A stretch of DNA of 64,000 bases from Gordionus sp. m RMFG-2023 (GCF_954871325.1 NC_088778.1:1302001-1366000); one strand, 5' to 3'. Positions 12,720-23,812 are shown, numbered from the stretch's first letter. Program-made: numbers and translations. The notes: generated from the sequence alone by a model not told the origin.

Positions 12720-12770
12720 GCGTCTGTAATCTAATCGGCATGAAGGTCGTGAGGTTCGAATCCCAGTAAA
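12720..12770 (+). other. tRNA-like module D, internally deleted
   Basis: It is preceded by the head TATATAAAAGCC...GTGTCACAATTTATAAT, which begins directly after the CTAG|T of the preceding 3' end. The B box GGTTCGAATCC at 12,753-12,763 is perfect. The A box is degraded (TAATCTAATCGG) and about 20 nt of the anticodon region are missing compared with module B. Confidence 0.6.
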
Positions 12771-13079
12771 GATTTTTTTTTTTACTTAATCTGGCAAAAT
12801 TAATTAAATAGAAGATAAAATAATTAAGTGTGACATATTGACATACGATTTCAAAGTTTGTTTTTATTAAAAATTCAAACTATTAAATAGGTATTTCTCA
12901 TATTTTTAAATTTTTCACAACGTAATAGCCTATCATTCATTCATCAAAGCATCCATTAAAATAATTATACATTATAAACATATATCTATCTATCTATAAT
13001 AATACATATATAAAAGTCGTGGCATAGTCACAGTGTCACAATTTATAATATACACTTAAAAAATCGTCAACTTTGAAAA

Positions 13080-13151
13080 GCGTATGTAGCCGAATCGGCA
13101 AGAGCGTCGAGTACGAAGCTCATGCCATTGGGTTCGAATCCCAGCAATGCC
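13080..13151 (+). other. tRNA-like module E, best preserved
   Basis: A box TAGCCGAATCGG (13,087-13,098) and B box GGTTCGAATCC (13,131-13,141) are both perfect, and a nine-T run follows at 13,152. The D arm (GCC/GGC), a short anticodon stem (GAG/CTC around TACGAAG) and the T arm (TTGGG/CCCAG) can be drawn. Acceptor pairing is limited to about four bases. It could be a decayed tRNA gene, but its shared leader with the other modules argues for a mobile tRNA-derived unit. Confidence 0.7.
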
Positions 13152-13610
13152 TTTTTTTTTAATTTTTATTATTTATGTACTCATTAAAAAAAATTTAAAT
13201 TTTGCCAGAGGATTGGTTTTGTATATTGTTATCATGGAAAACAGATTTCGGATTTGGACTTATGAGTCATTTAAAATTGGCTTCAAGAAATTGAAAACCA
13301 AATTTTAGGAAGAGCGTCACAACAGATTGTTCCATCATCAAGATGCCAAATAATTATACACGAATCAAATTTAGATTTAAGATAATGGATGTGATGATGA
13401 ATACCATGGGTAAAATAAACGAGGACGTTTTCCCCCTGCTGGATCCTTTTGTCAGAATCTGTGACATGTGGGCTGAAGGTATGTGACTCTAGGAATTTTG
13501 AAGAAACAGGAAATTTGGGATAAAAACAATTTATGAAATGTTCACAAAATTTGCTATTGAAAGCTTTTTTTTTAAGTCTACTTTGATAATAGCTATGGAG
13601 GAGGATTTCG

Positions 13611-13820
13611 GGAATACAAATGGCATGTGAAGCTATGCCTGGAATACAAATGGCATGTGAAGCTATGCCTGGAATACAAATGGCATGTGAAGCTATGCCT
13701 GGAATACAAATGGCATGTGAAGCTATGCCTGGAATACAAATGGCATGTGAAGCTATGCCTGGAATACAAATGGCATGTGAAGCTATGCCTGGAATACAAA
13801 TGGCATGTGAAGCTATGCCT
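13611..13820. repeat. 30-bp minisatellite, seven identical units
   Basis: The unit GGAATACAAATGGCATGTGA plus AGCTATGCCT is repeated seven times with no visible difference. Because 30 is a multiple of three and the unit lacks stops in several frames, open frames cross it on both strands; these are by-products and not a protein signal. It lies inside the candidate Helitron. Confidence 0.97.
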
Positions 13821-14230
13821 TCTCCCTTAACACCAAATCCAAATTGATAAGTATACTTATATAAAGACCCTGGCAATTATTTTTTCTAATATTCTTCTTG
13901 TCGTCCATTGCAATGGGAGTGGATACCACCACGGTATTTTGGAAGGTTTTAAAAGCATTTAAATGATTCTTCGAGAAGAACGTAGATTTTGTACTAATTG
14001 AGAGAGCCTAAACCATTGCGTCTGGATGCGGAAAATTTCTTAAAAGAATTGATAAATATCATAACTCACAAATCATATTTTTCATAATACATTTGGCCCT
14101 TTTCTCTAAAAATTAGCAAAAATCGTGGTGGAAGCATGAATACGGATAATCTATTCCTCTCATCTGACTATTATTCTGATTCATCCATCATCAAATGAAG
14201 GTAAAATTTAACGGAGAAAATTCTGATTAC

Positions 14231-14259
14231 CCTGTCATTCTTGACGGTCCATCAGCTAG
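14231..14259 (+). other. Helitron-like 3' terminus 2
   Basis: CCTGTCA-TTCT-TGACGG forms a 6-bp stem (14,232-14,247). CTAG lies at 14,256-14,259 and T follows. It shares hairpin and ending with the termini at 12.6 and 33.3 kb. Confidence 0.7.
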
Positions 14260-14648
14260 TAATCGTTATAACCATATATTTATTAGCGAATATAATAATT
14301 CATCTACATTATACATCAACCCCATCTAAGAACCTCGGAAGTTGGCCAAGTCCGATCCCATTCTAGGAATCATGGGCTGGATTCGGGCCTAAAAAATTTG
14401 AAAACATTTATGCCAGGAAAATTTACAAAAAAAAATATACATTTTAAAAAAAAATAATTTTTGAATTTCTGGCCGGCTACGATAAAAAAAAAAATTAAAA
14501 TTTAGGAACGCGTGCCTTGGTCAAACTCGGACATAAGAATAAATTAAGGCCGAAAAATGGAATTTTATGGGATCTACCAAATCTTATTTTTTTTAGGCAT
14601 AATTTTTTCTTTATTTATAGTAAGAATATTCTCGATGACATTAAATAT

Positions 14649-14905
14649 TAGAGATCTGCAAAAGTAGGAGGGCAGGACCGGGTCGAGTCGGGCCTTCGAA
14701 ATTTAGTAAAATATATCTAAATTTATCAATTTTATGTAAAATAAAATATGCCATTTTATTTGTAGAAAGTAGACGCGCCAAATAACGCGTATCGTTTATT
14801 TTGAGTTATTTTAAAAATTAACGGGCCGGCAAAACTTTTCGAAATCGGGTTCGGGCCTTTCGGGCCGGGCCGGGTTTGAAAAATTTGGCCCGATGCAGAC
14901 CGCTA
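14649..14905. mobile_element. hAT MITE with GC-rich interior
   Basis: The ends are TAGAGATCTGCA and TGCAGACCGCTA, 12-bp TIRs with two mismatches. They are flanked by a perfect 8-bp duplication TTAAATAT (14,641-14,648 and 14,906-14,913). An 8-bp duplication with TAG.G ends is typical of hAT elements. The interior has a GC-rich segment (GGGCCGGGCCGGGTTTGAAA) next to an AT-rich one (TATATCTAAATTTATCAATT) that is shared with the copy at 25,022-25,295. It has no coding capacity. Confidence 0.88.
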
Positions 14906-15059
14906 TTAAATATTCTAACTAACAATTGCATCGAGCTTGTGACCAAAATTATCCGCCTTGATTACTCAAGATGTAAACCTCATTTAGAATGTTCATCACA
15001 TTTGATTTCCCTTCCTTTTGTGACTAAACTAATTTGTCAATTTGATCGTTCCAACCAAT

Positions 15060-16250
15060 GAAAATTAAGATTCTAAACTTTACCGTTATTGGTTCAGGTA
15101 GGGGAGATGGTATCACTCGATATCATCGAAATTGAGGAGGTGGGTAGTTAGGACGGCACTATTCTCATTTGAATAAAACTGGTGGGGGGGGGGGGAGTAT
15201 AGGGTTTGTTTTGGTATTTTTTTGATTGATTTTTTTTAAAACTTTGATATGGTGGCAGGTGATAGGCTGTAAAATTCTGGGCTGAAACCGTTATATGCGT
15301 ACATTTTTGGGATTTTGTCAATAGATCCCCCAAACAAAATAGTTAGTACATGAAACGGATATAATCTGTTAAATAACCTTTTGAGATGTTTGGTCCAGAT
15401 TGGGGTATCGCATATATTTAAAATCTTCTTCATAGAATGAGTGAGGAATGGTGTGCTCACCAAAAAAAGATTTATTATCGAATACATTCGAAGGATTTTG
15501 AGGAATCCCGTCAAAAGTTTTGAGGGGATTCATCAAATCTCCCGCCTATCATTAATACTACATGACATTTCGAAATTTCAAAAGTTTTATAAGCGGTGAT
15601 TGTGATCCAAGGGATTAACTCGTCTTACCTACGCTTATGGGCTATCTATATCGGACATATTAAACATGACATGACTTGTAAAACTTTAAATGTATTTATC
15701 TTAATCGTAATTTTCTTAAACCTAATTCGTATATATAAATGTTTGAGAATAATTTATATATGCATACTTTACATGGGAATCAAATTATAAATGTGATTTA
15801 TTTTATTTAAACTTGCAATTACATCTCCTTCTCCTGCATCGGCAATGAGGACAACAATCACTCCAATATCGGCAATGACCCCCCTCAGGAACACAGTCTT
15901 TTGAAGGATTGTTTGCCAGCCTATGTCTTATGATAATAATACGAAAAAATTCTAATGAATCTCATTAAGTGACTTATAAATATTACTAATTGGAAAATTA
16001 TAGAGAATATACAAATTTAGACAAACCAACATCTACATATACATATAGTATATATACACATTATGTCGTTTTTATATCAAATTCGACTTAATGTTAAATA
16101 TCATAATCATATTGAATCTAATTATATAAACCTTCAAATTTCAATCTCAACTTATTCAAATCTCAATACACAAACTTTAAATCCAGTGTTAGCTAAAAGA
16201 TATTTTTTTTAAAAAAGTAGCGCGTCAGTTACCTCTACTTTAAAAAAAGT
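15060..16250. other. Stretch without a recognised gene
   Basis: There is a 92-codon open stretch on the minus strand at 15,236-15,514 whose translation (for example TPIWTKHLKRLFNRLYPF) has a varied, protein-like composition, but I cannot match it to a family. A G-run lies near 15,183. I see no RNA gene or terminal repeats. Confidence 0.35.
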
Positions 16251-17300
16251 AACGTTGTTTAAAAAACCTCGTTTCCGACGATTTTAAAAAAAAACGGCTA
16301 AATCAAAATTTTATTAAAGGACGCCGCGAGATATCGCCCAAAAGACGCGAGGAAGATTTGGCCCTCCTTTGGCGGAGTCTGGAAGAGTAGGCGATATTTT
16401 TTTGGTTTTAACCAAATTATCTATCGCTATAATTATTATTCAACGTAAGTTAGAACACTAATAGCTACAATATGTTTTAACGGGCCCCTTGCATGCTCTA
16501 ATAAAAAAATTTAAATATTGACATGCAAAAAATATCGAAAACAAACCTTCTCTTACACATTAGTTATATGAGTATAGCGTTAGAATATTTAATCGAATAT
16601 AGGTTGGGCCCGATCTAGAGCAACAGCAATGAAAAATGACTCATAACCGAGCACGGATCGAATAGTAAAATCAATGAGTAAAACCGGGTGAGTCACATCC
16701 AAAAGGCGGACCCGCAATTATGGACCGGGTTTAATATCGTAAAAACGTTGACAGTAGTCGAGTTCATGCCATTCCAAACTCAAATCGAAGCGATAAAAAA
16801 AATGGCGTAACCCTTCTCGATGAGCCGAACCGAGACTCGAGTTCACTTGCGCTCAAATTAACCGAGTAATTTTATATTCTATTTGACCCGAACTCAAACT
16901 CCCTTGACCAATTCCAATTTTACTCGTGCGAACAATCCGACTCGACCCGAATCGACGAGGCCAACCCGATCCGATTTCTAGAAGAGAGGCCGGGTATTTA
17001 TAAAAAATATTATGTTCAAATTGGTAAATGAGACAAGTTTAAAAAAATGGAGCGGGGCTGAATCGCCAAAAATCAGGCAAAAAACTATTTTGCCATACCG
17101 ATTCCTTCAGTGATTTAAGAGATCTGTAGCAGTCTTGACCTAGCGGAAAAATAATATTTTGTTAAAAGGATCGGGATCTAAAAGTGAACGAGTTACAAAT
17201 CCGGTCGGTTTACAAAACTCCGTCAAACCGGGCCGATTATTTTGAGAAAAAAAAAGATTTTTAAAATACGTCACTCAACGCTCGGAAAAAGAATTTCGAC
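16250..17300. other. Moderately GC-rich degraded repeat, no gene
   Basis: Segments such as GACCCGAATCGACGAGGCC and GGTTTACAAAACTCCGTC are richer in GC than the surroundings and recall the GC-rich interior of the hAT MITEs, but no ends can be paired. There is no coding frame. Confidence 0.4.
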
Positions 17301-17448
17301 GGAAGCGTTTAAATATTAATTTTAATTTGCCTTTTAAAAAATGTACAAATTACGAACTAAATTATTCGAAAGAACGAAATTGTGAAAATTACGGGTGCCG
17401 TAAAGATGATCAAAATTATTCAATTTCAGAATTTTTAACCTGGCTGCA

Positions 17449-17690
17449 TTCATGGTGAACGCGTTATCTTCGAGCGTTGCGTTTATTTAACGCAGCCGTT
17501 ATGACAGCTGATTTTAGTTGATATCTTCTAACGATGTTCTCTCTCAGTGTGCGAGACTTTATCCAAAATTTAAAAAAATTTCAGGCTTAAAAAATTATCG
17601 ATTCGAAATAAAATTACACTCCAATCGCATAACAGGTCATAACGCTGTGTAAAATAACGCGACGCTTGAAGATAACGCGTTTACTATGAA
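17449..17690. mobile_element. AACGCGTT-type TIR element (MITE)
   Basis: The left end TTCATGGTGAACGCGTTATC and the right end, read inverted, TTCATAGTAAACGCGTTATC continue to match for about 45 bp, through CGTTGCGTTTATTTAACGC on the left and CGTCGCGTTATTTTACAC on the right. The element is 242 bp with no coding. It contains CAGCTGATTTTAG near the left TIR. The flanking bases do not give a convincing target duplication, so the superfamily is open. Confidence 0.75.
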
Positions 17691-18060
17691 CCTTACATAT
17701 ATCAAGTTTAAAAAATTATTATAAATTGGTACATACCTTCTGGCCCTGTCTTTAATCAAGCTGTAAGAGTCGCCTTCATCTATTGCATTCAGTAATTATT
17801 AATATTTTATTTATTTTTTTTAAAGGTTAAATATACCGATATAATGGATGCAATGTATCTCACAAATCATGATGAAAAAGATACTGATAATCGATAATAC
17901 ATGGATTTTTATGTTATGTTTCATCTCAAAAATAATTATCTAAGTATTTTTTTTTGTATCATTTCTAGAACACATCTTCTATATTATATTTATATATAAA
18001 TTTTAAGGATGCTAAATCAGCCAATAAAGGGTTGGGTTATATTTTAAAGAACCGCAATTG

Positions 18061-18323
18061 GTTGAGAAGAGAAGAGAAGAGAAGAGAAGAGAAGAGAAGA
18101 GAAGAGAAGAGAAGAGAAGAGAAGAGAAGAGAAGAGAAGAGAAGAGAAGAGAAGAGAAGAGAAGAGAAGAGAGAGAGAAGAGAAGAGAAGAGAAGAGAAG
18201 AGAAGAGAAGAGAAGAGAAGAGAAGAGAAGAGAAGAGAAGAGAAGAGAAGAGAAGAGAAGAGAAGAGAAGAGAAGAGAAGAGAAGAGAAGAGAAGAGAAG
18301 AGAAGAGAAGAGAAGAGAAGAGA
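18061..18323. repeat. GAAGA pentanucleotide microsatellite
   Basis: About 52 units of GAAGA with one irregularity near 18,170 (GAGAGAGA). Frames of Glu/Lys/Arg and Ser/Leu/Phe cross it; these are artefacts. Confidence 0.97.
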
Positions 18324-18329
18324 TCACTT

Positions 18330-20010
18330 ATATAGACCATCTTTTTACATCATTTACTCCTTATACTCACAATCTATTTTTTCAAAGACGTGCAGGCCCG
18401 CTTTAAAAAATTGTGTCGGGGATCTAGAAATATTTAAATAAATTCAGATTATATCGGTTAGTTCAAAAAATTCTGAAAAAAAATCATGTGATGGAGAGTT
18501 TAGCATTCATTTTATTTCATTGCAAAAAACGATATTATATTAAGAATATGGGTCCGGGCCATAAAATGGTGGCCCTAGATTTTACAAATTCCAAAAAGTT
18601 GTCTACCTTTGTCGTCCAGCAAATAAACCATCTGGATAAACGAAGAGCTTAGAACCTTTAAGAAAATCTAACAATTTTTAAAACAATATAAGAACTATTA
18701 TCATGCACAAGTCAAAATGATCTTACAAACAATTTCAATAATTGTTCATCATCATTATTATTAATATTTAGAGATCTCTAAATTTAATTAACAATTTTGA
18801 AAGGAGAAGGACCAGATGTGAATCAACATCATTGAATTTTGATTTTGATTGTTCAATATCAACTATAAAAAATAACAACATCGTTTTTAAAATATTTGTA
18901 CACTCGTACCTAAGAAATGGGCTGTAAAATAAACCAATTTAAAAAACCGGCATATAATGAGAAATTGCTTTTTTTTAGTTTAAAATGACGAAATAGGTAA
19001 AGTGATGGGTTTGTTATATAGTGTTGTTAACGGGGCTAACCCACTATTTTTCTGGAGCTTGTTGCTCATAGATTGGTAGAAAGGTTTGATGGACATCTAT
19101 CAACGAAATCTCGCTCGCTTGCTCAGCTAAAATCTTAATTTAATCAGTTGAATCGAGCCGACATTTTTTTAAAAACGTTTTTGCTTATAGCATTTATCGA
19201 TAAAATTTCTAACACAAACTGGAAAACATTTAAAATGGACCTTTTTAAAATCCTTAAAAAAAATTACGTAAATTTTTCGGCTAGTTATGAACTTCATTTC
19301 GAGTGCGAGATATTATCAATAGAAACTTCAAACCTTTGATTTGGCATTTATATTACATAATTTTTCAAATATTAAGTAGTCTTATTTGTAACCTTACCTC
19401 CTTACAACCAACGGCAGGGAGTTAATTTTCGATATCGAAGTTTCGTAAAATAATCATATTATCGCAATTCAATATCGAACGAGTAGCCTAATTATACCAA
19501 TCTCTCACCTATCTTGGCAAAATTCCCTAATTAATTTTAAAAAAAATTCCTTGCTATTAAAAACGTTGACTTTTATTTAAAAAAAATATAATTTTGAAAT
19601 GTAATTGTATTTTTAAAATTTTATCGTTAATCCTGATTGATGTGAATCGTTAAAAAAAGATTGTACACATTCGTCTAATATTCATCATTTTTATTTACTC
19701 CGTGTTCTAAAATATCGTTTAAATATGTTTATATGTATTTAGGCCCGTATAAACTATGGTCCATGTCCATGTGTGTCTTTGGAAAATCATTGTGGTTGGT
19801 CAAAACAGCAAAAGGCATTTTTGATAGGTCCAAAATGTTTACTGATTGTTAGGAGAAATTCCTCAACACACAATCCAATACAATGGTATAGTAGATGAAA
19901 GTTTTTATTCAATTTTGGTTGCCATTGGGGACGAAATTGGCGCAGCAAGTTAAGAATTCGAGATCAAACTTGATAAAAAAAAAATTAGTCTCGTATTTTC
20001 CACTATTGGT
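18330..20010. other. Gene-free stretch left of the inverted repeat
   Basis: AT-rich with no recognised gene. A possible hAT-like terminus TAGTGTTGTTAACGGGGCTA begins near 19,019, but I found no partner end. Confidence 0.4.
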
Positions 20011-20659
20011 ACGAATTATTCGACTCGAATTATTCGACTCGATTCATATTTTTTGTAGGTATAGATTTTAGCAATAGAAAAAACTTTATAATATTATTTA
20101 TGAATGTTTTGTATAAAATATTGCTGATAACAAGCTTGGCTTCTACAAAATTGCAAAGCATTTTGAAGGATAAAGGGTTAGCAATTAAATCAAATTCAAT
20201 TGGCTAAAGTTTACATGATTAATTATAGAACGAAGTATAATTTAAATTTATGGTCCTGTATCATTTTTCAATCTTTATTAGATATTGACAAAAGGCACCA
20301 ATTATTATGAAAGAGAGAAATCTACCTTTTAGTTTTAAGTTTCTAAGCTTCAAACACTACAATCCAAAGAGGAAAGGTGTATATATATATAAACTTTCAT
20401 TACTAAATGTAATATTTTATTTTCGCGTTAAAACCAGTGTGTTTTATGCTGCGCTTGATTTGATGGTAATACATTGTAGGTAATAGAATTAATGATGAAT
20501 CGATGAAATTTTTAAAATCAAACATTATTTTTTACCAAAGGAAATGACCGAAAAGAACATTTGTTAGAAGGTGATATCGAGGAAATCCGTGAATTTCACC
20601 ATTTAAATTTGAGTCAAGTTTATGAAGAAATGTCTAAGTTGTGAAATAATTATATGATG

Positions 20660-20905
20660 GCTAAAAACAGGGGGATGTAATAATAAATGACCTGGAGAAG
20701 AATCTAGACTTGTCAGATTCTCTTCTTCTTTCTCCTCATACTCATCTTCTTCATGATGATGATGATAAAGATTCAGAGATTTCTGATTCTAACTGCAAAA
20801 ACTATTCGTTTATTATGCCTTTTCGTTTACTTTTCTAATTTTTCTTCAAAAATTTATTAACTATTCCAACTACCTCGTGTATTGCCGAAAGGGCCATGAG
20901 CAAAA
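20660..20905 (+). pseudogene. Possible hAT transposase C-terminal relic in the left arm
   Basis: An open stretch reads NDLEKNLDLSDSLLL, then HDDDDKDSEISDSN, ending near 20,835. A following frame gives LLTIPTTSCIAERAMSKI near 20,855-20,910. The last part resembles the hAT dimerisation core (IPATS..SER.FS), and acidic spacers before it are common. The mirror copy lies at about 31,830-32,075 on the minus strand. The match is short and the assignment tentative. Confidence 0.35.
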
Positions 20906-21373
20906 TTTAAAAAAAAACAAACTTCATAGGACCATGAAAGATCTGTTTTTTTTCTTAATAACTCAACCATTTCATCAAATGAAACAAAATATAATTTAAT
21001 CGTTTATAATTGAGGTTGGGGGGGGTCAAAAAATATTGGAATGGGTGGAGAGGATTATTTTCTTGGGGGGTAAGGGAATTTTGGGTGGGGTGGGTATTCC
21101 CCGTGCAACAAGAAAGCGTATGCCTAAATAGCATATTTAATTTTTAGTTTAATCTTCGATCTTATTTGATAAGCAGCGTAAAATCATAAAAATTTTAAGC
21201 AAAAAAAAAAATAAGTTAAAATTTACTCAAAAATTCCATAACAAATTTAAGATAGATTGGAATCTATCTACAAGTAACTAAAGCGATTATAAAAATATTT
21301 TAAATAAATTAAATTATCTAGAATAAATTACTATCTTATCTTGGAAAATTTAATTTAAAAAAAAACAAAAAAA

Positions 21374-21421
21374 AAATTAGGAACGCTTCACGATTTTGCG
21401 TGTCATCCTTGCGCAGGGGCC

Positions 21422-21453
<32 letters not shown>

Positions 21454-21477
21454 TTATATGTACCGCCGAAGCAGTAC
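21374..21477 (-). ncRNA. U6: U6 spliceosomal snRNA, left-arm copy
   Basis: U6 is the catalytic RNA of the spliceosome. The minus strand carries the complete RNA: a 5' stem-loop GTACTGCTTCGGCGGTAC closed by a UUCG tetraloop, then the ACAGAGA box within GATACAGAGAAGATTAGCAT, the AGC catalytic triad, and the 3' stem ending AAAATCGTGAAGCGTTCC before a T-run terminator. The core is the animal-type sequence, close to what I recall for insect U6. Length is about 104 nt. The RNA region is identical to the copy at 31,245-31,348. A TATA box lies about 30 bp upstream, as in type-3 Pol III promoters. Both copies look intact, and the sequence alone cannot say which is expressed. Confidence 0.96.
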
Positions 21478-21499
21478 GTTATTATGATAGTTTTAGTAA

Positions 21500-21510
21500 T
21501 TTATATATAG
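21500..21510 (-). promoter_or_regulatory. TATA box of left U6
   Basis: TTATATATAGT on the plus strand (TATATAAA on the minus) is centred about 28 bp upstream of the U6 start, as expected for a Pol III type-3 promoter. The proximal sequence element cannot be named without relatives. Confidence 0.6.
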
Positions 21511-21779
21511 TATGAGTTTATTAGTTATTTTACGAATATGGTTGTTTATATGATAATTTTCAATTTTATTTAGGTAAATGTTCTTCTAAAAAGGCAGATT
21601 TTATTACTAAATAAATTAGTAAAATTATTTTATAATAAATTATTAAAGATTATAAATATCACTTTAATCTAATAATGTAATTTAAGATTGTGAGTGAATA
21701 TTGCATAGTAATATTTAACGCCATCTATTAAACATAAAATTAGCTTCATTATACATATATTTTATTTTTAGCGTAATTT

Positions 21780-22371
21780 TTTTTATATAATTCAAAAAAT
21801 ATCTAAACATATGATCATAGAATAATATTCTTTATTTATTTTATTTTGGCAGTGTGGAAGGGGGGGGGGGGGGTGGATTTCCGACTAACCCTATTATAAT
21901 TATGCTATTAGAAAAGCCCAGCTATTGCACAAAGACCATTTATCTTTTATGATAAATATTTACTTGTTTGAATTCGTGAGCCTTAAAGAAATGGTCAATT
22001 ATTTTGAACTACTTAATGGGAAATTTTACGTATATAAGGATTCGGAGTTTATTCAACTCCATTGTATTTTTGTTAAAATATGAAGTGTTATAATTTCTAA
22101 ATATGTATACGAATTATTAATAAAATATGGATATAAAACCAGAATGATATATAATTTGCTATCATTTTGTCTTTTTTTTAATGGTTGAGAATTGAACTTG
22201 AACGATTTAGGTTGCATCAAATAGCCTGATATTGCTCTCAATTAGTGATGGACTTCTGAAAGATACCCAAATTAAGCAAAAAATTCTAGGTAAAGCGATA
22301 CCGCGCTATATACCGTTTATTCTAAATATAATCCGCTCAATATAAGTCACCGCGACATATGAAAATAATAT
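21780..22371. other. Extra ~590 bp present only in the left arm
   Basis: The right arm runs straight from GCGTAATTT to CTATTTTTTCT (read inverted), while the left arm has about 590 bp between these points. It includes a G-run near 21,859 and no coding frame. Its ends show no clear inverted repeats or target duplication, so insertion here and deletion in the right arm are both possible. Confidence 0.6.
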
Positions 22372-22802
22372 CTATTTTTTCTCTTTTGTATTTTATATTT
22401 TATATATATAAAAAAAATTACTTTTAATATACGGATTCAATTTTTTTAAATATGGTTTTATTAATTTCTCAAATTTTAAAATTGGAATTGAAAAAAAACA
22501 CTGGATTATCCAATAAGATCTTAATCGGAATTATCTTAGGAATAGTAATTAATATTGCTAAACATCTTGATTTGTTTCGATATAAAAACTTATGCTAAAT
22601 ACTTTGAGCCAGAAAATGTATTTAGTCTCCTTCCCATGAATAGTTTTGCTGGTATTCGCCCCTTAGATGAGAACTCTAAATTTCTATACATCAATAACAC
22701 TTCTTTTAAGCATTTTCCCCTATTATTTGTTTGTTTTCTCTTTGCGAAATAACCATTTTTGATAGTAAACCATTATTTATCGGATGATACGGTGTAGTTT
22801 TT

Positions 22803-23063
22803 AGGCCCGCCATTTTGGTAACCCATACAGTAGTTATTCTCATGCTAAAAAACTACTATTAAATTGATAAACTTGCTTCCTTATTATCTCGATGATCCGG
22901 TAATTCTTTAATAAAGTTTGCATCAGATATAGGAATAAATTAGGCTCTCGTTTAAAATATTTTAATAATGATGAGTGTAGCCAAGATGGCGTCTCCAGCT
23001 GATTTGCATTTGATGTACACTTTTGATGAATCAATCGTCAGTCTAGGTATCATATTTGTCATT
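22803..23063. mobile_element. CCTAGACTGACG TIR family, truncated copy
   Basis: It starts inside the element at GGCCCGCCATTTTGGTAACC and runs through CTTGCTTCCTTATTATCTCG, AAGATGGCGTCTCCAGCTGA and the right end ATCGTCAGTCTAGGTATCAT. The left TIR is missing, cut at the inverted-repeat breakpoint. The full layout can be seen at 62,627-62,922. Confidence 0.8.
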
Positions 23064-23511
23064 GGTTCCTCTAATAAATTATAACCTTCAATATTATCAT
23101 TTATAATGAGATGCATATTATTGATTAAATTTTATATCAGGTATATCATATAAATGATAAAATTATAGTCTTGCCAAGTACTTCAGTCTTTAATAGGCTA
23201 TCAGCTGGGCTCAGCACAAAATTCCAAACCCTTAGTAGGCCTGGGATGCACCGATTTTTATCGGATCGGGCCTGAATTTCACCCAAAAATATCGATTATC
23301 GGCCTATATTATAAAATTTTTACGATCCGATATTAAATGGTGTCTTTAACTGAAATAAAATGTTATAAAAAAAAGTCATATCTAAAACATTCTGCCATAT
23401 TGTTATTATTTTGTGCATTCTGTTTATAAAAGTGTGCGATAATCTGATCAGATGTTTTTAGCGAAGCTGGTGATATTGAGAGTTACCATCGCCGCAATCT
23501 GACCTCTGATA

Positions 23512-23812
23512 AATTGGAAGATTTTGGTATTTCTAAAATCTTCGATATATTAATGTAAAATATTATTTTAAAAATATTCATTTCGAATTTCATGATATAT
23601 TTGTTTATAATTACTTACTTATAAATTGGAAGATTTTGGTATTTCTAAAAAGAAATCTTCGATATATTAATGTAAAATATTATTTTAAAAATATTCATTT
23701 CGAATTTCATGATATATTTGTTTATAATTACTTACTTATAAATTGGAAGATTTTGGTATTTCTAAAAAGAAATCTTCGATATATTAATTGATATATTTGT
23801 TTATAATTACTT
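23512..23812. repeat. Tandem repeat of ~117 bp, nearly three units
   Basis: The unit begins AAATTGGAAGATTTTGGTAT, has TCTTCGATATATTAATGTAA in the middle and ends ATAATTACTTACTTAT. The first and second units differ by a small insertion (AAAGAA), and the third is internally shortened. Confidence 0.9.

Larger units (their letters stand above)
12985..14259 (+). mobile_element. Candidate non-autonomous Helitron carrying a tRNA-like module and a minisatellite
   Basis: The proposed 5' end is A|TCTATCTATCTATAAT at 12,985, followed by the family head TATATAAAAGTCGT, tRNA-like module E, and a minisatellite. The 3' end is a hairpin at 14,232-14,247 and CTAG at 14,256-14,259 followed by T. That gives about 1,275 bp. 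Helitrons typically make no target duplication, insert between A and T, and often contain minisatellites, all of which fits. No replication-initiator or helicase coding is present, so it would depend on a helper elsewhere. The 5' end could be off by a few bases because the CTAT motif is itself repeated. Confidence 0.55.
20012..22803. repeat. Left arm of a large imperfect inverted repeat
   Basis: This arm matches 30,535-32,678 in inverted orientation over nearly its full length. Checkpoints are the outer end (GAATTATTCGACTCGAATTA against CGAGTCGAATAATTCG at 32,661), AATTATTATGAAAGAGAGAA at about 20,300, the U6 gene, and the inner end GATGATACGGTGTAGTTTTT. It is about 650 bp longer than the right arm, mainly because of extra sequence at about 21,780-22,371. 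The inner end stops exactly at a truncated TIR element (22,803). Confidence 0.92.

Noticed and set aside
10506-13151. Functional tRNA genes
   Set aside because: A and B boxes are good but the acceptor stems do not pair, the copies share a long common leader, and some are deleted or decayed. tRNA-derived mobile modules fit better.
13283-13876. 197-codon open frame on the minus strand with GIASHAICIP repeats
   Set aside because: It exists only because the 30-bp minisatellite is a multiple of three and lacks stops; the plus strand is open across the same array in two frames as well, and there is no domain or homologue in the non-repeat parts.
22555-22752. 65-codon plus-strand frame in the left arm, with a 66-codon twin at 30,586-30,786 on the minus strand
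   Set aside because: Both are antisense to the integrase-like piece of the retroelement relic. Their similarity comes from the inverted repeat and not from coding.
23241-23340. A hAT terminus (GGGATGCACCGATTTTTATC)
   Set aside because: The motif resembles known hAT ends, but I found no inverted partner or target duplication nearby, so it is not listed as an element.
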